In this document: positions 16,595 to 26,133 of the stretch, one piece after another
How positions within the stretch are numbered: position 1 is the stretch's first letter
Layout of the letters: the number at the start of each line of letters is the position of its first letter
NCBI RefSeq assembly: GCF_029871235.1
Contig: NZ_SSOM01000073.1
Coordinates: forward strand, 62,001 to 126,000
Direction of reading: 5' to 3'
DNA length: 64,000 nucleotides
Source of the DNA: Pseudomonas sp. BN411
GTDB taxonomy: Bacteria; Pseudomonadota; Gammaproteobacteria; Pseudomonadales; Pseudomonadaceae
Notes under the pieces: model-generated
What the model saw: only the letters and a program-made list of their open reading frames with translations
Database searches by the model: none
What the model was told of the DNA's origin: nothing
Position numbers and translations under genes: made by a program

Positions 16595-18058
16595 ATGCCT
16601 GCCACGCCACCGCTTCCCGTCGACCTTTCCGGCATCCGCCTCGACCCCGGCCAGGGCTTGTCGCGCCAGCTCTACCAGGCCCTGCGTGAACGCATCCTCG
16701 ACGGCCGTTTGGGCAGTCGCACGCGCCTGCCGGCGACGCGCGACCTGGCGGCGCTGCTGGGGATTTCCCGCAACACCGTGACCCGCGCCTTCGACCAGCT
16801 CTACGCCGAAGGCTATGTGGAAGGCCGGGTGGGCGACGGCACTTATATAGCCGAGTTATCCACCGCGCGCCCCGTGCCCCAGCCGCCGGTGGGACCTGCG
16901 CCGGGCCCGGCGTTGCAGCGTTTGCAGGAGCACCACTTGCCGCCGCCGGTCACGGGCGCGCCAAGGGCGTTCCGCATCGGCGTGCCGGCCTTCGATCTGT
17001 TCCCCTTCGAAACCTGGGCGCGCCTGCAGGCGCGCTTCTGGCGTAAGCCATCACCAGCGCGCCTGGGCTATGGCGACCCGGCGGGGGACTGGGGTCTGCG
17101 CGAGCTGGTGGCCGCCTACCTGCGCAGCAGTCGCGGGATGTCCTGCGACCCGGCGCAGGTGGTGATCACCTGCGGCGCCCAGCAGGCCATCAGCCTCTGC
17201 GCCCAGTTGCTGGTGCAGCCCGGCGATCGTGTGGCCATCGAGAATCCGGGTTATCGCGCCGCCGGCCATGCCTTCGCCGTGGCCGGAGCCGAGCTGTGCG
17301 GCGTGCCTGTGGATAACGACGGCCTGGACTGCGCCGCGCTGGCGCGGGTGGAGGATTGCCGGCTGGCCTACGTCACTCCTTCGCATCAGTACCCCACGGG
17401 CGTGACCCTGTCCCTGGCGCGGCGCCTGGAACTGCTGGAGTGGGCCGAACGCCGTGACGGCTGGATAGTCGAGGACGACTACGACGGCGAGTACCGCTAC
17501 AGCGGAACCCCGCTGGCGCCCCTGGCCGCGCTGGATCGGCAGGGGCGGGTGATCTACGTCGGCACCTTCTGCAAGATCACTTTCCCCGCGCTGCGCCTGG
17601 GCTATCTGGTGCTGCCGCCAGCCCTGGCCGAATCCTTCGCCCGGCGCCGCGCGCTGGACATGCGTCACTCGGAGATCGGCACCCAGGCGGTGATGGCCGA
17701 GTTCATCGCCGCCGGACATTTCCAGCGCCATGTGCGGCGCATGCGCCTGGCCGCCCGCGCTCGGCGCGATGCGCTGCTGCGTGACTGGCCCGAATCCATT
17801 CCCGGCTGCGCGCCCATGCCGCCGGTGGATGCCGGCCTGCACCTGTGCGTGCGGGTGGACAGCCTGGCCCGGGAACGGGAGCTGGTGAGCAGCGCACGAG
17901 CGGCCGGGGTGGAGCTGAATGGCCTGAGCGAATACTGGCTGGAGAACAGCGTGGAGCCTGTGGATAACCGCGCCGGGCTGGTGCTGGGCTTTGCCGCCGT
18001 GCCGGAAGCGCAGATCGCCGAGGCAATCCGTACCCTGCGCAAGGCCTGGCACCTGTAG
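16595..18058 (+). CDS. MocR/PdxR-family regulator (GntR DNA-binding plus aminotransferase-like domain)
   Basis: 487 aa. The N-terminal GntR winged helix is QLYQALRERILDGRL with LGISRNTVTRAFDQLYAEGY; the rest is a fold-I aminotransferase domain with LGYGDPAGDWGLRELVAAYL, VEDDYDGEYRY and VGTFCKITFPALRLGYL, where the lysine after TFC is the expected PLP-binding residue. Such proteins sense PLP or amino acids (PdxR, GabR, TauR). Matches PA5431 by position. Its TAG stop is formed by the start of a dispersed repeat. Confidence 0.9.
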   Translation: MPATPPLPVDLSGIRLDPGQGLSRQLYQALRERILDGRLGSRTRLPATRDLAALLGISRNTVTRAFDQLYAEGYVEGRVGDGTYIAELSTARPVPQPPVGPAPGPALQRLQEHHLPPPVTGAPRAFRIGVPAFDLFPFETWARLQARFWRKPSPARLGYGDPAGDWGLRELVAAYLRSSRGMSCDPAQVVITCGAQQAISLCAQLLVQPGDRVAIENPGYRAAGHAFAVAGAELCGVPVDNDGLDCAALARVEDCRLAYVTPSHQYPTGVTLSLARRLELLEWAERRDGWIVEDDYDGEYRYSGTPLAPLAALDRQGRVIYVGTFCKITFPALRLGYLVLPPALAESFARRRALDMRHSEIGTQAVMAEFIAAGHFQRHVRRMRLAARARRDALLRDWPESIPGCAPMPPVDAGLHLCVRVDSLARERELVSSARAAGVELNGLSEYWLENSVEPVDNRAGLVLGFAAVPEAQIAEAIRTLRKAWHL

Positions 18059-18141
18059 GAGCGAGCTTGCTCGCGAAGCTTTCTGTCGGGAGGCATGGGT
18101 AACGGTTTTGTCCGCCATTCGCGAGCAGAGCTCGCTCCTAC
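18055..18141. repeat. GTAGGAGCGAGC-family inverted repeat, copy 1
   Basis: GTAGGAGCGAGCTTGCTCGC is mirrored by GCGAGCAGAGCTCGCTCCTA plus C. Other copies: 20776-20833, 32484-32548 and 63388-63451. The element begins one base before, and includes, the TAG stop of the MocR gene. Confidence 0.85.
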
Positions 18142-18183
18142 GAGGGGGCAGGCCTGATGCCGCCGGAGCACTTTTCCACAGGC

Positions 18184-18210
18184 AAAAAAAAGGATGGCTG
18201 GCGCCATCCT
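18184..18210 (-). terminator. intrinsic terminator of aspA
   Basis: On the minus strand GGATGGC and GCCATCC form a stem that runs into a tract of seven T. Located about 50 bases past the aspA stop codon. Confidence 0.8.
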
Positions 18211-18257
18211 CGAAGGATGAAGGGGCGAGGCCCCTCCTGGTGAGTTCGTTTGCCTGA

Positions 18258-19682
<1,425 letters not shown>

Positions 19683-19861
19683 GATGCAATTCATCTCTGG
19701 GGGAACACGGCCAGTGCCGCGATGCCCAATAATCTAGGCCTGTGGCCGTTTGTCGGCCAATGCTGTTATTCGCTGGGTCATGCACAATCGGCATAATGTC
19801 CGAGTGACGCGGGTTCCGCCGCGAACGTGTGCACCAAAATCGAGCATTCCGGAATCTGACG

Positions 19862-20770
19862 ATGAACCTGGAAACCAAATGGCTGGAAGACTTCGTCGCC
19901 CTGGCCAACACCCGCAGCTTTTCCCAGGCCGCCGAGCGGCGATTCGTGACTCAGCCGGCGTTCAGCCGACGCATCCGCAGCCTGGAGGCGGCGCTTGGCC
20001 TGACCCTGGTCAACCGCTCGCGCACCCCCATCGAACTGACCGAGTCCGGGCAATTGTTTCTGGTGACCGCGCGCAGCATGGTGGATCAGTTGGGTGAGGT
20101 GGTGCGCCACCTGCATCACCTTGAAGGCCAGCAGGGCGAAGTCCTGCAGTTCGCCGCCGCGCACTCGCTGGCGCTGGGTTTTTTCCCGCAGTGGATCGCC
20201 CGGCTGCGGGCCGACGGGCTGAACATCGCCAGCCGCCTGATCGCCACCAACGTCGGTGAGGCCGTGCATTCGCTGCGTGAAGGGGGATGCGACTTGATCC
20301 TGGCCTTCTACGACCCGGACGCGGCGCTGCAGATGGACCCGGAAATCTTCCCCTCGATGAACCTGGGACGAACCGAAATGCTGCCGGTCTGCGCGGTGGA
20401 CGCCAGCGGCAAACCGCTCTTCGAGCTGGACAGCGGCCAGAGCGTGCCGCTACTGGCCTATAGCGCTGGCGCGTTCCTCGGCCGCTCGGTGAACATCCTG
20501 CTGCGCCAGCGCGCATTGCGTTCGACCACGGTGTATGAAACCGCCATGGCCGACAGCCTGAAGAGCATGGCATTGCAGGGGTTGGGGGTGGCCTGGGTGC
20601 CGCGCTTCAGCGCCCAGGCCGAACTGGCCCGTGGTGACCTGGTGATCTGTGGCGGCAGCCAATGGCACGTGCCGCTGGAAATCCGTCTATACCGCTGCGC
20701 CCTGGTGCGCAAGGCGGCGATCCGTCTGCTCTGGCGCAAGCTGGAAGGTGGGGTAGGCGGGGAGAGCTGA
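19862..20770 (+). CDS. LysR-family regulator (PA5428-like)
   Basis: 302 aa from the ATG at 19862, which gives the typical start MNLETKWLEDFVALANTRSF followed by QAAERRFVTQPAFSRRIRSL. The effector domain follows with HSLALGFFPQWI and LALQGLGVAWVPRFSAQ-like segments. A GTG 11 codons upstream is possible, but neither start has a strong ribosome site. Divergence from aspA over 179 bp suggests it may regulate aspartase; no clear operator was seen in the gap. Confidence 0.85.
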   Translation: MNLETKWLEDFVALANTRSFSQAAERRFVTQPAFSRRIRSLEAALGLTLVNRSRTPIELTESGQLFLVTARSMVDQLGEVVRHLHHLEGQQGEVLQFAAAHSLALGFFPQWIARLRADGLNIASRLIATNVGEAVHSLREGGCDLILAFYDPDAALQMDPEIFPSMNLGRTEMLPVCAVDASGKPLFELDSGQSVPLLAYSAGAFLGRSVNILLRQRALRSTTVYETAMADSLKSMALQGLGVAWVPRFSAQAELARGDLVICGGSQWHVPLEIRLYRCALVRKAAIRLLWRKLEGGVGGES

Positions 20771-20775
20771 TCGCT

Positions 20776-20833
20776 GTAGGAGCCAGCTTGCTGGCGAATG
20801 CGCTGTCCCGTTCGCGAGCAAGCTCGCTCCTAC
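20776..20833. repeat. GTAGGAGC-family inverted repeat, copy 2
   Basis: GTAGGAGCCAGCTTGCTGGC on the left and GCGAGCAAGCTCGCTCCTAC on the right. Lies between the convergent ends of the LysR gene and adhP. Confidence 0.85.
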
Positions 20834-20847
20834 AAGGCGCGGGTTCC

Positions 20848-21870
20848 CTATATCTCGACGACGATCCTCCCTTCAATCTTCCCGGCACGCATCTGTTCGA
20901 AGATGCCGTTGATGTTGTCCAGCTTGTCGCGGTGGATGGTGGCCTTGACCAGACCTTCACCGGCGAAATCCAGGGCTTCCTGCAGGTCGGCGCGGGTGCC
21001 GACGATGGAGCCGGTGATGCTGATGGCTTTCAGCACCACGTCGAAGATCGGCGTGGGGAAGTCGCCCGGTGGCAAGCCGACAAGGGCTACGGTGCCGCCG
21101 CGTCGGGCCATGCCGATACCTTGGCCGAACGCACTGTTGGAGACGGCCGTGACCAGCACGCCGTGGGCGCCGCCGATATCGCGCTGGATCACCTCGGCCG
21201 GGTTCTCGTCGAGGGCGTTGATGGTCAGGCTGGCGCCGAGCTTGCGCGCGAGTTCGAGCTTGGTGTCATCCACATCCACGGCGGCGACGTGCAGCCCCAT
21301 GGCGCGGGCGTATTGCACAGCCACATGGCCAAGGCCGCCGATACCGGAAATCGCCACCCATTGGCCGGGCCGCGCACCGGTCACCTTCAGGCCCTTGTAG
21401 ACGGTGACGCCGGCGCAAAGAATTGGCGCGATCTCGGCGAATTCGACGTTTTTCGGCAGGATGCCGACGAAATTCGGGTCAGCCAGCACATATTCGGCAT
21501 AGCCGCCGTTCACCGAGTAGCCGGTGTTCTGCTGGCTTTCGCAGAGGGTTTCCCAGCCGGTCAGGCAGTGCTCGCAGCAGCCGCAGGCGGTGTAGAGCCA
21601 GGGCACGCCAATGCGGTCGCCTTCCTTCACGCGGGTAACGCCGGCACCCACCGCCGCGACGTGGCCCACGCCCTCGTGGCCGGGAATGAAGGGCAGGCTG
21701 GGTTTCACCGGCCAGTCGCCTTCGGCGGCGTGCAGGTCGGTGTGGCACACGCCCGAGGCTTCTATCTTCACCAGAATCTGCCCCGGGCCGGGCAGGGGAA
21801 CCTTCACTTCCTCGATCCGTAGCGGTTCGCCAAAGGCGTGGACAACCGCAGCTTTCATGGTCTGGTTCAT
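20848..21870 (-). CDS. adhP: zinc-dependent alcohol dehydrogenase AdhP (AdhA)
   Basis: 340 aa. NAD-dependent oxidation of ethanol and other primary alcohols. Catalytic zinc site: [15 protein letters not shown] and [12 protein letters not shown]; structural zinc: [18 protein letters not shown]; Rossmann motif: [16 protein letters not shown] near-perfect AAGGAGGT lies seven bases upstream of the ATG at 21870. Very similar to PA5427 from memory and in the same place next to purE. Its promoter is in the 277-bp gap shared with the purE leader. Confidence 0.94.
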   Translation of the reverse strand: MNQTMKAAVVHAFGEPLRIEEVKVPLPGPGQILVKIEASGVCHTDLHAAEGDWPVKPSLPFIPGHEGVGHVAAVGAGVTRVKEGDRIGVPWLYTACGCCEHCLTGWETLCESQQNTGYSVNGGYAEYVLADPNFVGILPKNVEFAEIAPILCAGVTVYKGLKVTGARPGQWVAISGIGGLGHVAVQYARAMGLHVAAVDVDDTKLELARKLGASLTINALDENPAEVIQRDIGGAHGVLVTAVSNSAFGQGIGMARRGGTVALVGLPPGDFPTPIFDVVLKAISITGSIVGTRADLQEALDFAGEGLVKATIHRDKLDNINGIFEQMRAGKIEGRIVVEI

Positions 21871-22032
21871 GGCATGCACCTCCTTGGAAGAGACCTCCGA
21901 TTCTGCGCCGCTACCTCTTGCGAGCATTGCGCTGGAGCAAGGTTTAGCCGCGTCCACGCCCTGCTGCGCCAGCTCTGGACGAGCGGTAAGCGCAAATGCA
22001 CGCCAGGCGTGGCTTTGCGTTATACTGCGCGG

Positions 22033-22110
22033 CCTTCGGCCGGCAGCGCGTCCCGCTGTCCGGCCCCACATTGCAGACAAGCCACGCCATTGCGTGGCTT
22101 GTTGTTTTTT
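22033..22110 (+). ncRNA. candidate short leader RNA or sRNA upstream of purE
   Basis: A TATACT at 22021-22026 could serve as a -10, putting a start near 22033; the -35 is poor. The following 78 bases are highly foldable: GGCCTTCGGCC competes with a longer stem pairing GGCCGGCAGCG with CGCTGTCCGGCC, and the segment ends in an intrinsic terminator. It would be either an attenuated purE leader or a small RNA. No known riboswitch was recognised. Confidence 0.4.
22077..22110 (+). terminator. intrinsic terminator in front of purE
   Basis: An 11-base perfect stem, ACAAGCCACGC with GCGTGGCTTGT, followed by TGTTTTTT. It sits 38 bases before the purE start codon, where a terminator makes sense only for an upstream transcript or as an attenuator. 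On the other strand no T tract follows, so it does not serve adhP. Confidence 0.85.
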
Positions 22111-22147
22111 GGTCGCGCCAACTGGCGCACTTTGATGAGGCACGACG

Positions 22148-22639
22148 ATGAGCGCACTGGTAGGCGTGATCATGGGCTCCAAGTCCGATTGGAGCACCCT
22201 CAGCCACACCACCGACATGCTGGAAAAGCTGGGCATTCCCTATGAAGTGAAGGTGGTTTCCGCCCACCGCACTCCGGACCTGCTGTTCCAGTACGCCGAA
22301 GAAGCCGAAGGCCGTGGCATCGAGGTGATCATCGCCGGTGCCGGCGGTGCCGCCCACCTGCCGGGCATGTGCGCGGCCAAGACCCACCTGCCGGTGCTTG
22401 GCGTGCCGGTGCAGTCGTCCATGCTCTCGGGCGTCGACTCCCTGCTGTCCATCGTGCAGATGCCCGCCGGCATCCCGGTCGCCACCCTGGCCATCGGCAA
22501 GGCCGGTGCGATCAACGCGGCCCTGCTGGCTGCGAGCATCCTCGGTGGCAAGTACCCGAAATACCACGTGGCGCTGAAGGACTTCCGCCGCGAGCAGACC
22601 GACATGGTCCTGGACAACCCGGACCCGCGTGAGGCCTGA
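22148..22639 (+). CDS. purE: 5-(carboxyamino)imidazole ribonucleotide mutase
   Basis: 163 aa. Converts N5-CAIR to CAIR in de novo purine synthesis, after PurK. Class I PurE hallmarks: [10 protein letters not shown] at the start, [11 protein letters not shown] and [13 protein letters not shown]. Three bases separate it from purK, so they form an operon. A TGAGG lies eight bases before the ATG. A terminator directly upstream suggests expression is controlled by attenuation. Confidence 0.97.
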   Translation: MSALVGVIMGSKSDWSTLSHTTDMLEKLGIPYEVKVVSAHRTPDLLFQYAEEAEGRGIEVIIAGAGGAAHLPGMCAAKTHLPVLGVPVQSSMLSGVDSLLSIVQMPAGIPVATLAIGKAGAINAALLAASILGGKYPKYHVALKDFRREQTDMVLDNPDPREA

Positions 22640-22642
22640 GTC

Positions 22643-23728
22643 ATGAAGATCGGCGTAATCGGTGGCGGCCAGCTGGGTCGCATGATGGCCCTGGCGGGCA
22701 CCCCGCTGGGCATGAACTTCGCCTTCCTCGACCCGGCGCCGGACGCCTGCGCCCAGGCCCTTGGCGAGCACATCCGCGCCGATTACGGCGACCAGGACCA
22801 CCTGCGCCAGCTGGCCGATGAAGTGGACCTGGTGACCTTCGAGTTCGAGAGCGTGCCGGCCGAGACCGTAGCCTTCCTCTCGCAGTTCGTGCCGGTCTAC
22901 CCGAGCGCCGAAGCCCTGCGCATCGCCCGAGACCGCTGGTTCGAGAAGTCGATGTTCAAGGACCTCGGCATCCCGACTCCCGAATTCGCCGACATCCAGT
23001 CCCAGGCCGACCTCGACGCCGCAGCCGCCAGCATCGGCCTGCCAGCCGTGCTCAAGACCCGCACCCTGGGCTACGACGGCAAGGGCCAGAAGGTCCTGCG
23101 CAAGCCGGAAGACGTGGCTGGCGCCTTCGCCGAACTGGGCAGCGTGCCGTGCATCCTCGAAGGTTTCGTGCCCTTCACTGGCGAAGTCTCGCTGGTGGCG
23201 GTGCGTGCCCGCGATGGCGAGACCCGCTTCTACCCGCTGGTGCACAACACCCACGAGAACGGCATCCTGCGCCTGTCCATCGCCAGCACCGACCACCCGC
23301 TCCAGGCCTTGGCCGAGGATTACGTCGGCCGGGTGCTGACCAAGCTGGACTACGTCGGCGTGCTGGCCTTCGAGTTCTTCGAAGTGGACGGCGGCCTGAA
23401 GGCCAATGAGATCGCCCCGCGCGTGCACAACTCCGGCCACTGGACCATCGAAGGCGCCGAGTGCAGCCAGTTCGAGAACCACCTGCGCGCCGTCGCCGGC
23501 CTGCCGCTGGGCTCCACTGCCAAGCTGGGCGAGAGCGCCATGCTCAACTTCATCGGCGAAGTACCGGCTGTGGATAAAGTGATCGCCGTCGACGACTGCC
23601 ACCTGCACCACTATGGCAAGGCCTTCAAGGCCGGCCGCAAGGTGGGTCACGCCACCCTGCGCTGCGCAGACCGCGCCACTCTCGATCGCCAGATCGCCGC
23701 AGTCGAAGCGCTGATCGTCCAGCCCTGA
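22643..23728 (+). CDS. purK: 5-(carboxyamino)imidazole ribonucleotide synthase
   Basis: 361 aa, ATP-grasp enzyme that carboxylates AIR with bicarbonate to give N5-CAIR. Starts IGVIGGGQLGRMMALAGTPL, the family N-terminus, and carries LKTRTLGYDGKGQ (ATP-binding), EGFVPFTGEVSLV and NEIAPRVHNSGHWT near the active site. The start lies three bases after the purE stop. A hairpin, GGCCGCCCTGCGGGGCGGTC, follows without a T tract. Confidence 0.97.
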   Translation: MKIGVIGGGQLGRMMALAGTPLGMNFAFLDPAPDACAQALGEHIRADYGDQDHLRQLADEVDLVTFEFESVPAETVAFLSQFVPVYPSAEALRIARDRWFEKSMFKDLGIPTPEFADIQSQADLDAAAASIGLPAVLKTRTLGYDGKGQKVLRKPEDVAGAFAELGSVPCILEGFVPFTGEVSLVAVRARDGETRFYPLVHNTHENGILRLSIASTDHPLQALAEDYVGRVLTKLDYVGVLAFEFFEVDGGLKANEIAPRVHNSGHWTIEGAECSQFENHLRAVAGLPLGSTAKLGESAMLNFIGEVPAVDKVIAVDDCHLHHYGKAFKAGRKVGHATLRCADRATLDRQIAAVEALIVQP

Positions 23729-23823
23729 CGTCCATCCGGCCGCCCTGCGGGGCGGTCGATGGCAAGCGTTCTCAAGTGCATCTAGGCTCAGGCATGCCTC
23801 AACTACATTCGGGAGGGCATGAT

Positions 23824-24069
23824 ATGGGCATCATCGGCACCATCATCATCGGGCTGATCGTTGGCCTGATCGCACGTTTCATCAAACCCGGCGACGACAG
23901 CATGGGCTGGATCATGACGATCCTGCTCGGTGTCGGTGGTTCGCTGCTGGCCACCTATGGCGGCCAGGCTGTGGGCATCTACCAGGCCGGGCAGGCCGCG
24001 GGATTCATCGGCGCGGTGGTAGGCGCGGTGGTGCTGCTGGTGATCTACGGGCTGGTGAGGAAGAGTTAG
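23824..24069 (+). CDS. GlsB/YeaQ/YmgE-family small membrane protein
   Basis: 81 aa, almost wholly hydrophobic, with three membrane segments and glycine-rich turns (MGIIGTIIIGLIVGLIARFI, GWIMTILLGVGGSLLATY, FIGAVVGAVVLLVIYGLV). Matches the transglycosylase-associated/YeaQ family linked to general stress; its biochemical role is unknown. GGGAGGGCATGAT precedes the ATG at 23824. Stands alone after purK. Confidence 0.85.
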   Translation: MGIIGTIIIGLIVGLIARFIKPGDDSMGWIMTILLGVGGSLLATYGGQAVGIYQAGQAAGFIGAVVGAVVLLVIYGLVRKS

Positions 24070-24161
24070 CTGACCGCTATTCCGTGGGGCTGGGAACTGC
24101 CTTCCCGCGCGGTTAGTCTTAGCGCCTGATGTTCCCGCCCCATGCGTTGAAGAGTCCTTCC

Positions 24162-24698
24162 ATGCGCCGTCTCGCCTGCCTGCTCCTGCTGTTCTTCTGC
24201 ACCCTCGCCCGCGCCGAACTTCCCGAAACCGACTGGCTGGAACTGATGCCGCCGGAGGACCGCAAGGCCCTCGAGGAAATGCCGGACATCAGCCACGACT
24301 CGCCCGAGGCCGACGGCACCTTCGGCCAGCTAGGTGGCCTGAAGCAGCAGGACAAGAACCTGCCGGCGGTGATGTATTCCGCGAAGACGGTAGCGGCGCT
24401 GAACGGCAAGACGATCCATATCGGCGGCTACCCGGTGCCGCTGGAAAGCGATGCCAAGGGTCGCAGCACGCTGTTCTTCCTGGTGCCGTATCCGGGCGCC
24501 TGCATCCACGTCCCGCCGCCGCCACCGAACCAGATCGTGCTGGTTCGCTACCCCAAGGGCATCCAGCTCGACGACATCTATGCCCCCATCTGGGTCGACG
24601 GCACCCTCAAGGTGGAACAGGTCAGCAACGACCTGGCCGACGCCGCCTATGCCATGGATGCCGGCAGCGTGCGGCTGGTGGAGGAGGGGGATCTGTAG
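24162..24698 (+). CDS. exported DUF3299-family protein
   Basis: 178 aa beginning with a clear signal peptide (MRRLACLLLLFFCTLARA, cleaved before ELP). The mature part contains LPETDWLELMPPEDRKALEE and PVPLESDAKGRSTLFFLVPY followed by PGACIHVPPPPPNQIV; this cysteine and proline-rich segment is typical of DUF3299. Probably periplasmic; members are often found near ABC exporters, and one lies 1.4 kb downstream here. Function unknown. Confidence 0.8.
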   Translation: MRRLACLLLLFFCTLARAELPETDWLELMPPEDRKALEEMPDISHDSPEADGTFGQLGGLKQQDKNLPAVMYSAKTVAALNGKTIHIGGYPVPLESDAKGRSTLFFLVPYPGACIHVPPPPPNQIVLVRYPKGIQLDDIYAPIWVDGTLKVEQVSNDLADAAYAMDAGSVRLVEEGDL

Positions 24699-24721
24699 TT
24701 CTTCCTGGCGGAGCTGCTTTT

Positions 24722-24857
24722 GTAGGTTGGACCACGCTCTATCGGTCCACCATCGGGGCTCGGCCGAACTGCGCTGGTGGATGAAAGAGCGCCATCCACC
24801 CTACGAACCATAGAGAGCCCGTAGGGTGGGCCGGGCGGCGTTCCGCTTCAGCCCACC
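24722..24857. repeat. two adjacent intergenic repeats
   Basis: The first (24722-24804) pairs GTAGGTTGGACC with GCCATCCACCCTAC around shared AGAGC cores. The second (24821-24857, GTAGGGTGGGCCGGGCGGCG onward) is the reverse complement of the right arm of the repeat at 17-87 with a single base change seen. Confidence 0.7.
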
Positions 24858-24864
24858 ACCGGCA

Positions 24865-25773
24865 TCAGAGCGGCGTGCTGCTGATGTTGAGCACCATCTG
24901 CTGTTCTTCGCCGGGCCGCAGCACCAGGAAGTCGTCCATCACACGGGCGGTTTCGATGCAGAGCATGCCCTTCCAGGCATCTTCGGCGAACTGGGACAGC
25001 CGCCTGGACTTGTCGATCCAGGGGTTCCACACCACGGCAGACGCGGAACCGTCGGCTTCCAGCAGGATGCGGCGCTTCCAGGCGCGGTCGACGATGGCCA
25101 TGCGTCGCGGCGTTTCCAGGTAGATGCGGTCGGTTTCGCCGCGGAAGGCGACAGAACCCTTCTGCTTGCGCTCCTGCCAGTTCTCCAGGGTCTCGATGTA
25201 ACGGCAGTCGTCCAGGCCTTCCACTTCCACGTCCTGGATATCGCTGACGGCGAAGTAGCTGTGCAGTGCCTGGCTGATGGCCAGGGGGCGGTCGCCGGTA
25301 TTGCGGGTGGACAGGGTCATCCGCAGTTGCTCGTCCATCAGGATGGACAGCTTCAGTTCGGCGGCATGGGGCCAGCCGGGCAGCGGTTCGGCGGCGGTGT
25401 CGAGGGCGAAGTCCAGGCGCACTGCCGGGCCTTCGCTGTCGATGCCCAGCAGCGTCCAGTCGCGCTCGCGTACCAGACCATGGGCCGGGCAGATCGGGCC
25501 GCCCTTGTGCATGCCCTGGATTTCGGCGGGATTGCGCCGCAGGTCGCCGAACCAGGGCCAGCACACCGGTACGCCACCGCGCACCGCCTTGCCCTTCTGG
25601 TAGGCGGCCTGGCCACTGAGCCAGATCACCGGCTCCTCGCCGTGGGGCTGGTAGCTCAGGACCTGCGCGCCCTGCTGGGCCATCAGCAATTCCCCGTGAC
25701 GGGTATGCACCCGCCAGCAGACCAGTTCATCCACCTCCAGCTGTTCCACGGTGGGCAGGGTTTCGTCGTACAT
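24865..25773 (-). CDS. yeaD: D-hexose-6-phosphate mutarotase (YeaD-like)
   Basis: 302 aa, galactose-mutarotase-like fold. Characteristic segments are AVRGGVPVCWPWFGDLRR, CPAHGLVRERDW, QALHSYFAVSDI with the catalytic histidine region, and VVWNPWIDKSRRLSQFA. Interconverts the anomers of glucose 6-phosphate and related sugars, matching the carbon metabolism genes nearby. The ATG at 25773 follows GGAG; the frame runs on upstream but without recognisable sequence. Confidence 0.9.
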   Translation of the reverse strand: MYDETLPTVEQLEVDELVCWRVHTRHGELLMAQQGAQVLSYQPHGEEPVIWLSGQAAYQKGKAVRGGVPVCWPWFGDLRRNPAEIQGMHKGGPICPAHGLVRERDWTLLGIDSEGPAVRLDFALDTAAEPLPGWPHAAELKLSILMDEQLRMTLSTRNTGDRPLAISQALHSYFAVSDIQDVEVEGLDDCRYIETLENWQERKQKGSVAFRGETDRIYLETPRRMAIVDRAWKRRILLEADGSASAVVWNPWIDKSRRLSQFAEDAWKGMLCIETARVMDDFLVLRPGEEQQMVLNISSTPL

Positions 25774-26133
25774 CGCAATCTCCGCTTGCTGTGCTGTCGG
25801 GCCGCCAGGGCGCCATCTGCTATTCGAAACAGCATGGCAGAGGCGGCGAGGGCTTTCTCGGGATTCGACCAGGGACCGGGCGCTGAGGTTGCCAATGATC
25901 TTATTTTGACGCGCTCTCATCTGTTGTTCGTAAGTGATCCTCCACTTGTCGGCAATTTGACATGGGTGGTCAGAGGCCCCGGCTGGTGCGGGCTGGCCGG
26001 ACCCATCGCTAAGCTCTTCATTTATGGGCGGTCCTTCCCCGAAACCGGGGAATAGCGGCACGCAGGTGCCGGAAAGGGCCCGCATCGGCGCACCTAGACT
26101 CAGCTTTACCCGCTCGCAAGTGGAGTCTGTGCC
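25774..26133. other. 360-bp gap without recognised gene
   Basis: This stretch between the divergent mutarotase and exporter genes has no supported coding sequence or strong hairpin. It is slightly AT-richer around 25890-25960, where the promoters of both neighbours probably lie. Confidence 0.5.

Noticed and set aside
21871-22020. ANR or sigma-54 site upstream of adhP
   Set aside because: TTGCTCCAGCGCAA has some symmetry but departs from the ANR consensus at key positions, and no -24/-12 pair fits well.
25774-26085. N-terminal extension of the mutarotase
   Set aside because: The frame is open but lacks family similarity, and a good ribosome site and normal N-terminus occur at 25773.
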